A DNA stretch of 16,774 bases from positions 1 to 16,774 of the forward strand of contig LZRQ01000062.1 in assembly GCA_002159155.1 (NCBI GenBank), in the 5' to 3' direction. Origin of the DNA: Firmicutes bacterium ZCTH02-B6. GTDB taxonomy: Bacteria; Bacillota; Limnochordia; Limnochordales; ZCTH02-B6. Under the pieces are notes generated by a model. It was not told the DNA's origin and did no database searches. It saw only the letters and a list, made by a program, of their open reading frames with translations. The position numbers and the translations under genes were made by a program. Within the stretch, counting starts at the first letter, position 1, and the number at the start of each line of letters is the position of its first letter. Shown here piece after piece: positions 1 through 6,614 of the stretch.

Positions 1-190
1 GGGCAGTACCGGTGAGAAAGAAAAACAGCAAGGGCAGTGCCGCTTGGACACCGCCCCAGCCAAACACCGCGCCGCCGACCGCTGTCGCCGCCGCCGCCCC
101 GCCCCAAGTGAGGGCCCGAAGCCGGTAAGCGACGGCAGACACACAAGCCGCGGCCACAAGGCCCCAAAGCGCGCCGGGGCCCGCCGACAT
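1..190 (-). CDS. DUF92 family integral membrane protein, N-terminal part (runs off the window)
   Basis: The reading frame opens with ATG at 190-188 and stays open to the window edge, giving about 63 residues. They are strongly hydrophobic: a first membrane segment after the start, a short basic stretch (YRLRALT), a Gly/Ala-rich segment, then LPLLFFFL. The order 'R-x-x-x-LT-x-GGA-AAA-x-VG' followed by 'VFGWGG' and an aromatic helix matches the start of the DUF92/TMEM19-like family, whose members are multi-pass membrane proteins related to phytol and dolichol kinases. The start is supported by GGGAG five nt upstream and by a TGATG junction with the dCTP deaminase stop, which implies translational coupling. 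The family call is from remembered pattern, and substrate and function are unknown. The C-terminal majority lies outside the window. Confidence 0.68.
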   Translation of the reverse strand, partial: MSAGPGALWGLVAAACVSAVAYRLRALTWGGAAAATAVGGAVFGWGGVQAALPLLFFFLTGTA

Positions 191-900
191 CAGAGCTCCC
201 GCCCGTCCACGTCAACCCGCAAGCCGCGGGCCGTCTCGCCCCCAGGCTTCTTTCCCGCCCACTCGCCGTAGGCGCGCCGGGCCGCCGCCCGGAGGGCCGC
301 ATACTCAGGGTCCTTGAAGTACTGGCTGCCCACCGTGCCCGTCCGCCCTGCGTACTTGGTATACCGCTTGGCGGCATAGGGGAGTTGCGACGGCTCGCTC
401 AAGAGGAAGAAGCAAAGCTGGGCGATGCGCAGGCCGGCGTAGAGCGGCAAGGGAACCTGGCCGGAGTTTTTGAGCTCAAAGGTGAGCGCACCCGTGAAGC
501 CCGGGTCGACAAATCCGGCCGTCGCGTGCACCTCAAGGCCCAGGCGCCCCCACGTGCTGCGCCCTTCGAGGCGCGCCGCGATGTCATAAGGAAGGCGGAT
601 GAACTCCAACGTGCTGGCCAGGGCAAACTCGCCTGGGTGCAGAACAAAGGGTTCTCCCGGCTGCGTGACGATGCTTTCGGTGTAGCGGGACACGTCGGCC
701 TCGATCTCCGCCGGATCCTTGAGGGGATCCAGATGGGTCAGGCGCGACGTGCGCACGACCTTGAAGTCCGGCCCAAGGCGTACATCCAGCGAGCTCGGTC
801 CAAACTGTTGCTCTGGCGCTAGGAGGGGCGTCACCACCAGGCGCTTTTCCGGATCAGGGTGTGTCAACCGCTCAAGGATCTGGCGTTCGTTGAGAATCAC
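190..900 (-). CDS. dcd: dCTP deaminase
   Basis: Hydrolyses dCTP to dUTP and ammonia, feeding dUMP/dTMP synthesis; cytosolic homotrimer of the dUTPase fold. Visible family blocks are SSLDVRLG (about 36-43), HPGEFALASTLE (88-99), GRSTWGRLGLEVHATAGF (113-130), VDPGFTGALTFELKN (131-145, with the catalytic Glu in FEL at about 142) and KYAGRTGTVGSQYFKD (182-197). The GTG start at 900 gives 236 aa and the typical MILxxRxI opening; the upstream extension in this frame would lie inside the neighbouring gene and does not fit the family. GTG overlaps the TGA of the preceding gene as GTGA, so translation is probably coupled. About 36 residues after the last family block (from about 200) form an extra charged tail compared with the roughly 190-aa E. 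coli enzyme. A bifunctional dCTP deaminase/dUTPase (dUMP-forming) cannot be excluded. No separate dut is seen here. Confidence 0.93.
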   Translation of the reverse strand: MILNERQILERLTHPDPEKRLVVTPLLAPEQQFGPSSLDVRLGPDFKVVRTSRLTHLDPLKDPAEIEADVSRYTESIVTQPGEPFVLHPGEFALASTLEFIRLPYDIAARLEGRSTWGRLGLEVHATAGFVDPGFTGALTFELKNSGQVPLPLYAGLRIAQLCFFLLSEPSQLPYAAKRYTKYAGRTGTVGSQYFKDPEYAALRAAARRAYGEWAGKKPGGETARGLRVDVDGREL

Positions 901-1856
901 CCGATCGCCCCCTCCGCCGCGTAGAAGCGGTGAATCGCCGCCACATCCAGCGAGCGGCACAAAAGATCATCCAGGCTGTCCACGAGCGCCCGCATCCGGC
1001 TCCAGCGGTCCCCCGCCCCGTCCTGGGCCCGCAGGCCGTCAGCCAGCTCAACCAGCTGTGCCGCGGTGCGGTTGTACCAGTAGATCCAGCCGGCGGTCAG
1101 GATGTCCGCCGCTTGGGCGGGTTCGTCGCGCACGACCGCCAGTTGTTGGTAGATAGGCGCTTCGGGGTCTACCTGTCCACCCCGCCGGTAGCCGCTCACC
1201 AGGATACCGGACGCCAGCATGGCGGCCAACTCCCACGGGGTGCCATCCACGCCGTTTTGTGGACGCGGCAGCCGCCGCTCCCCGGCCTGCCACCAGCCGC
1301 GGGCCGCAGGTTCGTCGTGCACGAACAGAGCCTCGGCGCGGGCAAACGCCAGCGCCGCCCCCAGCGCCTCATCCAGTGCGTCGCGCCGGGACAGCAAGCC
1401 GCTTGCCACCGCGCCCTGCACCGCCACCAAGGGCCACATCAGCGGGTTGCGCGCCTCAGCCAACGGGATCAGCGCCACCGGCCGCACCGGCACCCGCTCC
1501 AGCGAGGGCCAGGGCAGCTCCGGCACCCCCGCCACTACCACGTCCCCGTCCCACGCCGGTCCCAACAGGTCCCTGAGCAGCCCGGCGATGCCGGCCGGCA
1601 ACGGCAGGCGGGGCATATACGCCAACTGCTCATGCAAAGCCGCAAGCTTAGCAAACAGCTCCTCTACCCCGGGGCTAGCGGCCACCGCCTGCCGCACCTC
1701 CTGGCGCAAGGTGCCAGCCAAGCGCGCCTCCGCCCGGGTGGCGGCCGCCGCCGCTTCCTCCAAGTGCCGGTCCAGGCGGCACGCAAGGCCAATCGCTCTC
1801 GCCCGTCGCGCCGTGTCCCACGGGACCGGCTTCCACGTCGTGTCCCAGGTCTGCAC
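897..1856 (-). CDS. conserved-looking hypothetical protein, first gene of the dcd operon
   Basis: A 319-aa protein that I do not recognise. It starts with GTG at 1856-1854, with GAGGGG eight nt upstream. It is rich in Ala, Leu and Trp and looks mostly helical. A basic/acidic helical section (about 15-75, with repeated EA and RA) is followed by a Pro-rich part (about 80-130), a hydrophobic region (about 130-190) and an aromatic patch (AGWIYWYNRTA, about 253-263). There is no signal peptide and no clear membrane segment. No catalytic motif is evident. Its stop overlaps the dcd start by 4 nt, and dcd in turn touches the DUF92 gene, so the three are probably one operon. The coupling suggests co-production with dCTP deaminase but does not show a function. 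Confidence 0.8.
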   Translation of the reverse strand: MQTWDTTWKPVPWDTARRARAIGLACRLDRHLEEAAAAATRAEARLAGTLRQEVRQAVAASPGVEELFAKLAALHEQLAYMPRLPLPAGIAGLLRDLLGPAWDGDVVVAGVPELPWPSLERVPVRPVALIPLAEARNPLMWPLVAVQGAVASGLLSRRDALDEALGAALAFARAEALFVHDEPAARGWWQAGERRLPRPQNGVDGTPWELAAMLASGILVSGYRRGGQVDPEAPIYQQLAVVRDEPAQAADILTAGWIYWYNRTAAQLVELADGLRAQDGAGDRWSRMRALVDSLDDLLCRSLDVAAIHRFYAAEGAIG

Positions 1857-2067
1857 CGTCGCTTCCCCTCAATCCGCCGGCCGTGTCGGCCGCAGCTCAA
1901 TTCTCAGGCAAAATTCGGGAGCGACGGGCGTTGTCCTGCCCGGAGCATGAGCCCAAACCCGCGACCGTTGGCGTGCATAGGTTCTAGGGTTCCCTGTCGC
2001 CGGCCCGGCAGGGACCGTCACCGGCCGGACCGTAGAGATCCTTCAACAGTCAGAGGGAGGCGGCAAG

Positions 2068-2340
2068 ATGATCGAAGAGCTGATGAACCGCTACTGGGAC
2101 GTGGCCATGGAAACCGGGCCCGATCTGGAAGGTTTTGTGAAGCGCGCCGCGGCGGGCGAGTTCGGCCCCGTGAGCCGGGCCGACATCACTGCTTTCTTGC
2201 GGGAAGTGGAGGCCATCACCATCGCCAATATCGAGACCAAAGCCTCGGAAGGCGGCATGTTTGCCAGTATGAAGGACCAGGTCATCCAGGAAACGCGCGC
2301 ACAGATCAACGAGTTGATTGAGAAGTACGGGGGAACGTAA
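2068..2340 (+). CDS. small helical hypothetical protein, 90 aa
   Basis: ATG is preceded by GAGGGAGG with a spacer of about 7 nt, a strong SD. The product is acidic and appears helical nearly throughout: an N-terminal amphipathic helix, a turn at about GEFGPVS (30-36), then a long helix containing REVEAITIANIETKA and a C-terminal QINELIEKYG helix. It has no Cys, no signal peptide and no membrane segment. Codon choice matches the GC-rich neighbours. It is divergent from the dcd operon across about 210 nt, in which I find no convincing promoter for either direction, only a GC-rich dyad (CCCTG...CAGGG, 1992-2012). It converges on the TPR gene with an 11-nt gap. Function unknown; an oligomerising or adaptor role would be a guess. 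Confidence 0.78.
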   Translation: MIEELMNRYWDVAMETGPDLEGFVKRAAAGEFGPVSRADITAFLREVEAITIANIETKASEGGMFASMKDQVIQETRAQINELIEKYGGT

Positions 2341-2351
2341 GGCGGCCGGCG

Positions 2352-4325
2352 TCAACGCCGCCGCCATAGCGCTGCGAGCCGCAGCCGCACCTCAGGCGGG
2401 ATGACCGCCACCGGCTCGGCCCCACCCGCTAGGCGGCCGACGAACACGAGCCCCCACCATTGCAGGCGCATGGGCACGCTGGTGGGCTCGTGCCGCTCCC
2501 AATCGCTCCAGTCTCCTTCCGCTGAGCCGAAGCGGTCTTGCAGGGCCGCGTACGACGCAATTCCCCCTTGGCCATGCAGCCAGAGAAGGGCCGCCCGCTC
2601 TTGGGGCTCCAGACGCTGCCAAACCGCCGCCAGCCCCCGCCGCAAGGCTTGAGCGGTGACCTCGGCTAGCTGGGCCTTACGAAGGCGTGAGGCGCAGCGC
2701 ACGGCGAGCCGGCGCGCCAAGCTCCTCAGGTGTGGCACCGTGTAGCGGGCGAGGCCGTCGAGCCAGGAGAGGTCCGGGTCAATGACCTGGCGGAGCCAGC
2801 GCGGTCGTCGCGACCGGAGGTTGACCCTGCGGAAATATTCGCCCGCCAAAAGCCGCGCCGCCCCCAACGCGGCCACCAGCTGCTCGTTGCCCGGGTCCTC
2901 GGCGAGACCACGCCGGAAGGCGTTGATCGCGGCATTCGGTCGATCCAACTGCAGCGCCACATGTCCCGCCAGCCCGTAGTAGGATGTCCGCAGATCCCGC
3001 GGCAGCTCAGCCGGGTTAAGGCTGCCGAGAATGACCTCCGCCGCTTTGTAGTTCTCCTGCTGGGCCCGGAGGACGGCCACATGCAAGAGAACGACCGGGT
3101 CGCTCGGATCCTCTTGCAAGGCGCGGGCCAAGAGCTCCTCAGCTTCCTGCAGACGGCCGCTATGGCGGCAGATATTCGCCAGGTTGATCAGGGCCGGTAC
3201 AAAGCCGGGAACGGCCGCCAGGACGCGCCGGTACCCGTCCTCAGCCGCCTCATCATCCCCTTGCTCACTGGCTTCCATGGCCTCTTCAAACCAGCGCGCC
3301 ACCTCCGGTGGCAGCCGCGTCGCACCGAAGGGGCGGATGAGGACTTCCTGCAACGCCCCCTCTACGTGCATTTCCAGGGGTTCGTCCTCGGCCAAAAACC
3401 CCCGCTCCACCAGCCAGAGGCCGGCCTTCATCTTGAGCGAATCGGGCAAGTCAGGGTCACGGACAACGTGGAAGAGGAAGCCAGCCACCCAAGGATCGTT
3501 GAGCCGGCTGAGGAGATCGAGGGCCGCCGCCTGCGCCCGCTCGTCCTCCCCTTCCCACAACGTGCGCAGGGCGATGGCCCGCACGTACCCCGGCGGATTG
3601 TCCGCGGCCGCGAGGGAGGTGGCCGCCGGCAGCCGGTAGTCCAGCGTCAGCGGTGGTATCCGGTCGCGCTCGATGGCGTCCACCACGAAGAGGAACGCGC
3701 GGAGAACGTCCTCCAGCCCCGGGCACTGGCTCAAGACCGTCCGCCAAAGCCAGCGGGCCTCCCGGTACCGCCCCACGTTAAAGGCGGCTATACCCAGCAC
3801 CATCAACGTTTCGGGATCCCAAGGGCCGGGCATGCCCCGCACGCACAGGCGGTACAACTGGTGAAGGCGCCGGTCGTCGGCGACCGCGGCCAGGGCGGCG
3901 GCCACGCTGGTCACGTCCTCAGGGTCCGCCTGCCCGGCCCGAGTCCGAAACCACAAAGCGCGCAAAGCCCGCCGCGCGGCCGCCTTGGCCTCCGCTTCGT
4001 GCCGGCGCTCGGCCTCCGCCCGCGCCAGCGTTGTCAAGGCCAGCACATGATCGGGGTCCAGCACCAGTGCGGCCTGGGCTTCGGACACGGCCAGGTCATA
4101 CTGCTGCTGGAGCAAATAGGTCAGCGCGAGGTAGCTGCGGGCCGCCACCAACGTGGCGCACAAGCGCACAGCTTGTTGGAACTTCCGTTGCGCCCCGGGA
4201 ATGCGGGCCAGTTCCAGGAGCCGGCGCCCCTGGTGGACGAGCTCCAGCGCTTGCCCGGCGCGCCCGTCGCCGCCGGCAGCCATCTCGGTCACGCTTCCGG
4301 CGGCGGTGCGCCCCTTCCGGGTCAT
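2352..4325 (-). CDS. TPR-repeat protein with a winged-helix-like C-terminal region
   Basis: A 657-aa soluble protein. TPR-like helical pairs are visible at about 45-120 (A-x-x-K-F-Q-Q-A-V and YDLAVSEAQAALVLDPDH), about 172-202 and, most clearly, about 345-480 (AEDGYRRVLAAVPGFVPALI, LQEAEELLARALQEDPSDP, AAINAFRRGLAEDPGN). A basic linker (about 500-550) leads to a C-terminal region (about 565-657) with the pattern RLEPQERAALLWLHGQGG...YAALQDRFG, then LQWWGLVFVG and IPPEVRLRL, which reads like a winged helix. The frame is open further upstream, but ATG at 4325 with GGAAGGA about 10 nt before it is preferred, because the extension crosses the terminator at 4433-4464 and reads as non-protein. TPRs imply protein binding. 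The DNA-binding reading of the C-terminus is inference; no partner is shown by the context. Confidence 0.88.
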   Translation of the reverse strand: MTRKGRTAAGSVTEMAAGGDGRAGQALELVHQGRRLLELARIPGAQRKFQQAVRLCATLVAARSYLALTYLLQQQYDLAVSEAQAALVLDPDHVLALTTLARAEAERRHEAEAKAAARRALRALWFRTRAGQADPEDVTSVAAALAAVADDRRLHQLYRLCVRGMPGPWDPETLMVLGIAAFNVGRYREARWLWRTVLSQCPGLEDVLRAFLFVVDAIERDRIPPLTLDYRLPAATSLAAADNPPGYVRAIALRTLWEGEDERAQAAALDLLSRLNDPWVAGFLFHVVRDPDLPDSLKMKAGLWLVERGFLAEDEPLEMHVEGALQEVLIRPFGATRLPPEVARWFEEAMEASEQGDDEAAEDGYRRVLAAVPGFVPALINLANICRHSGRLQEAEELLARALQEDPSDPVVLLHVAVLRAQQENYKAAEVILGSLNPAELPRDLRTSYYGLAGHVALQLDRPNAAINAFRRGLAEDPGNEQLVAALGAARLLAGEYFRRVNLRSRRPRWLRQVIDPDLSWLDGLARYTVPHLRSLARRLAVRCASRLRKAQLAEVTAQALRRGLAAVWQRLEPQERAALLWLHGQGGIASYAALQDRFGSAEGDWSDWERHEPTSVPMRLQWWGLVFVGRLAGGAEPVAVIPPEVRLRLAALWRRR

Positions 4326-4432
4326 CCCATCGCGTCCTTCCGGATAGCGGTACTGTATCCGGTTCGTCGCAGTGCGGCGGATCCCTCCCGCAGGATATTC
4401 TGCCCCCGGGCAGCGGTGCAGGGCGCGCCGGG

Positions 4433-4464
4433 AAAAAAATACCGGCCCGCCTCGCAGCGGGCCG
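4433..4464 (-). terminator. intrinsic terminator after the DUF59 gene
   Basis: Read on the minus strand, an 8-bp GC stem (CGGCCCGC / GCGGGCCG; arms 4457-4464 and 4443-4450, 6-nt loop) is followed by GGTA and a run of seven T (4439-4433). It lies about 90 nt after the DUF59 stop and 108 nt before the TPR gene start, so it should separate the two transcription units. Confidence 0.85.
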
Positions 4465-4550
4465 ACACATCCGTCGCTACTTTTGTCGAGCACATTTCAC
4501 CGCCTTAGCCCAGGGACGTCGCAGGCTGCCCGCCGGCAAGACGGTAATCG

Positions 4551-4862
4551 TTAGCGAAACATGCCCCACTTCCGCATAAGCTTTAGCTCCTCGCTCATGC
4601 GATCCTCGGTCCAGCGGGGCTCCCACACCAGCCGCACTTCCGCCGACCGCACCCCCTCGAGCCGCTCAATGGCCAGCCGCGCTTCTTCCGCGATGATGGG
4701 GCCGGCCATGCACGCAGGCGTAGTCAGCGTCATGTCCACCTTAACCTGATCACCGTCGACCTGGACATCGTAGACTAGGCCCAAGTTGACAATATCAAAT
4801 CCGATTTCCGGGTCCTTGACTTGCTTGAGCGCCTCCAGCACCTGTTCAGGCGTCACCGCCAC
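4551..4862 (-). CDS. DUF59 / PaaD-SufT-type metal-sulfur cluster assembly protein
   Basis: A 103-aa cytosolic protein of the MIP18/PaaD/SufT family, which helps build or deliver Fe-S clusters. The family signature DPEIGFDIVNLGLVYDV is at about 17-33. The conserved cysteine is in TTPACMAGP (Cys51), followed by a helix and the end motif W-x-P-x-WT-x-DRMSEE-x-K-x-x-L/M...WGMF (about 80-102), typical of the Bacillota members. Two adjacent GTG codons (4865, 4862) follow AAAGGAGG. The second has the better spacing (8 nt) and gives MAVTPEQ; the longer frame reads through low-complexity leader. It has its own promoter (4954-4983) and terminator (4433-4464), so it is likely a monocistronic unit. It is not beside suf genes here, though an Nfu-domain gene lies about 4 kb away. 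Confidence 0.9.
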   Translation of the reverse strand: MAVTPEQVLEALKQVKDPEIGFDIVNLGLVYDVQVDGDQVKVDMTLTTPACMAGPIIAEEARLAIERLEGVRSAEVRLVWEPRWTEDRMSEELKLMRKWGMFR

Positions 4863-4953
4863 CACAAGCGCCTCCTTTCGCCGGCCCGCTCCTCCCGGCC
4901 GCCGCCCGCCTATTCGCGCAGCGCCAGGCCGGGGAAACCGGGACTTTGCCCCC

Positions 4954-4983
4954 ATTGTACCCGCTTGTCTTCCCCACCGGCAA
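4954..4983 (-). promoter_or_regulatory. sigma-70-type promoter for the DUF59 gene
   Basis: On the minus strand TTGCCG (4983-4978) and TACAAT (4959-4954) are separated by 18 nt. This predicts a start near 4947 and a leader of about 85 nt before the GTG start. The -10 matches consensus at five of six positions and the -35 at four of six. Confidence 0.6.
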
Positions 4984-5004
4984 CCGGGACGCGTGGAGGA
5001 TTCC

Positions 5005-5103
5005 ATGGGATTCGGCATAAAGTATTATGTATACAGCATCCTGCGTGCGCCAACACTGATCGCCGCGCGCGGACGGAAGGTGATGGCGGATGACGCGTCT
5101 TGA
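5005..5103 (+). CDS. possible 32-aa leader ORF overlapping the aspartase start
   Basis: ATG at 5005 is preceded by GGAGG with a 5-nt spacer. The frame runs 32 codons to TGA at 5101-5103 and overlaps the aspartase start by 14 nt in another frame. It begins MGFGIKYYVYSILRAP and has a basic middle (ARGRK). The AT-rich codons for IKYYVYS sit in otherwise GC-rich DNA. The same AT-rich patch could instead be a promoter: TTCCAT (5001-5006), 16 nt, then TATTAT (5023-5028). The two readings compete, because a promoter there would remove the ORF start from the transcript. I recognise no homologue, so this is a weak call. Confidence 0.25.
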   Translation: MGFGIKYYVYSILRAPTLIAARGRKVMADDAS

Positions 5104-6511
5104 GCGCGACTCCCTGGGCGAGCTGGCCGTACCCGCTCACGTTTATTACGGTATCCAGACGCTGCGTGCCCTGCACAACTTCCCGAGCACCGGTCAAAGG
5201 CTCCATCCCGAAATGATTCATGCGTTGGGTTTGGTTAAACGGGCTGCGGCCGAAGCCAACCGGTCGGCGGGGTTGCTGGGCGACGAGCTCGCGTCGTTGA
5301 TCATTGCCGCCTCCCAGGAAGTAGCCGACGGGCGTTGGGACGACCAGTTTCCCGTCGACCCCATCCAGGGCGGTGCAGGGACGAGCATCAACATGAACGC
5401 CAATGAGGTCATCGCCAACCGGGCCCTGGAATTAGCCGGTAGGCCCCGGGGCGATTACGGGTACATTCATCCGCTCACCCACGTCAACATGTCCCAGTCA
5501 ACCAACGATGTCGTCCCGACCGCCTTCCGCATCGCGCTCTTGCGCGTTTTGGAAAAGACATCCGCCAGCCTCAAAGCGCTGGGCGACGCCTTTGACGACC
5601 GGGCGCAAGCTTTTTCGAACGTCATCAAGGTCGGCAGGACCCACCTGCAGGATGGAGTACCCATCGCCCTCGGTCAGGAGTTTGGCGCCTACGCGGCGGC
5701 GGTGCGGCGCGCGGCGGCACGCCTCTCGGCCGCGGCCCAGGAACTGCTCGCGGTGAATATCGGCGGCACCGCAGTGGGCACCGGCCTCAACGCCCCGCCT
5801 GGCTACAGGGACCACGTGGTGAGGCGGCTGGCCGAGTGGACCGGCTTGCCGTTGCGCTCCGCGGACGACCTGGTGGACGCGACGCAAAACGTTGACCCGC
5901 TGGTGTCTGTTTCCTCCGCCCTGCGCACCGCGGCCGTCAGCCTGAGCAAGATCGCCAGCGACTTGCGGCTGCTGGCGTCCGGACCGTACGCGGGCCTCGG
6001 CGAAATTCAGCTGCCGCCTGTGCAGCCCGGCTCCTCCATCATGCCCGGGAAAGTGAACCCCGTCATGGCGGAGCTCATCAACCAAGTCGCGTTTCAGGTG
6101 CAAGGCAATGACCTGGTGGTGGGCCTTGCTGCCCAACACGGGCAACTCGAGCTCAACGTGATGGTGCCGGTGCTCATGCACAACCTGATCCAGTCGGCGC
6201 AAATGCTGGCCAACGCCGTCGCTGCGTTCACCGACCGGTGCGTGCGCGGCGTCCAAGCCGACCGCGATAATATCCAGCGGCATCTTGACCGCTCCATCTG
6301 CACCGTCACCGCCCTCAACCCTTACATTGGCTACGAAGCGGCCGCCCGCGTCGCCAAGCAAAGCTTGGCGACGGGCCGCCCGGTGCGGGACATCGTCTTG
6401 GCGGAGGGGCTCTTGCCAGCGGACGTGGTGGACGCAGTGCTCTCTCCCGAAAACTTGACCCGCGGGGCATTGCCGGTGCCTGTGGGGGCTACCGGGCCGG
6501 GCAGTCGCTGA
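5090..6511 (+). CDS. aspA: aspartate ammonia-lyase (aspartase)
   Basis: Cytosolic homotetramer of the fumarase/aspartase superfamily; reversibly converts L-aspartate to fumarate and ammonia. 473 aa, normal length. The opening YYGIQTLRALHNFPSTG (19-35) is of the aspartase type rather than fumarase (GAQTQRS). Active-site blocks are GGAGTSINMNANEV (94-107, Thr98), SQSTND (about 135-140), GRTHLQD (Thr184-His185) and GSSIMPGKVNP (314-324: catalytic Ser315, Lys321, Asn323). The spacing between these residues equals that in Bacillus sp. YM55-1 AspB as I remember it. The C-terminal TALNPYIGYEAAA block is also family-typical. ATG 5090 has GGAAGG about 9 nt upstream. One local change is LNVMVPV, where many homologues have LNVMEPV. 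Class II fumarase is the main alternative and is less likely. No terminator follows; the next promoter begins only about 35 nt downstream. Confidence 0.93.
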   Translation: MTRLERDSLGELAVPAHVYYGIQTLRALHNFPSTGQRLHPEMIHALGLVKRAAAEANRSAGLLGDELASLIIAASQEVADGRWDDQFPVDPIQGGAGTSINMNANEVIANRALELAGRPRGDYGYIHPLTHVNMSQSTNDVVPTAFRIALLRVLEKTSASLKALGDAFDDRAQAFSNVIKVGRTHLQDGVPIALGQEFGAYAAAVRRAAARLSAAAQELLAVNIGGTAVGTGLNAPPGYRDHVVRRLAEWTGLPLRSADDLVDATQNVDPLVSVSSALRTAAVSLSKIASDLRLLASGPYAGLGEIQLPPVQPGSSIMPGKVNPVMAELINQVAFQVQGNDLVVGLAAQHGQLELNVMVPVLMHNLIQSAQMLANAVAAFTDRCVRGVQADRDNIQRHLDRSICTVTALNPYIGYEAAARVAKQSLATGRPVRDIVLAEGLLPADVVDAVLSPENLTRGALPVPVGATGPGSR

Positions 6512-6512
6512 C

Positions 6513-6551
6513 GCGGCACATTGGCGCGGCACATTGGCACGGCACATTGGC
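6513..6551 (+). repeat. three tandem 13-bp repeats upstream of the patatin promoter
   Basis: The unit gcggcacattggc occurs at 6513-6525, 6526-6538 and 6539-6551; the first two are identical and the third differs only in its first base (a for g). The array begins one base after the aspartase stop. Its last copy supplies most of the TTGGCA -35 hexamer of the downstream promoter. Possible roles are binding sites for a regulator phased at 13 bp, or simple slippage. The former is inference. Confidence 0.9.
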
Positions 6552-6576
6552 AACAGGCCCTGTCCCGGGCTATAAT
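6547..6576 (+). promoter_or_regulatory. sigma-70-type promoter for patatin gene (and probably thyX)
   Basis: TTGGCA (6547-6552), 18 nt, then a perfect TATAAT (6571-6576), placing the transcript start near 6583 and a leader of about 30 nt before the GTG at 6615. The -35 hexamer overlaps the third copy of the 13-bp repeat, which suggests a regulator bound there could compete with or contact RNA polymerase. Confidence 0.75.
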
Positions 6577-6614
6577 GGGCCTACCTCCCGCATCCGACGC
6601 GGAGGTGAGCCGCA

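Noticed and set aside
44..271. 75-codon plus-strand frame at the left edge
   Set aside because: Opposite to the DUF92 start and dcd end; the minus-strand frame has the membrane pattern, SD and coupled start.
930..2321. 463-codon open frame on the plus strand
   Set aside because: Antisense to the 319-aa gene and then overlapping the well-supported 90-aa gene in another frame; no SD support or domain.
4433..4464. Riboswitch or attenuator for the TPR gene
   Set aside because: A single compact stem with T-run fits a simple terminator for the DUF59 gene; no aptamer-like structure is visible.
4326..4493. N-terminal extension of the TPR protein to an upstream start
   Set aside because: The extension would translate the intrinsic terminator and reads as non-protein; ATG 4325 has an SD.
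2730..4508. 592-codon open frame on the plus strand
   Set aside because: Antisense to the TPR gene; no domain pattern, and it crosses the terminator at 4433-4464.
6513..6551. CRISPR or iteron array
   Set aside because: Only three contiguous 13-bp units without spacers, and no cas or replication gene nearby.
5498..6553. 351-codon open frame on the minus strand
   Set aside because: Antisense to the aspartase gene and to the 13-bp repeats; a His/Arg-rich shadow.
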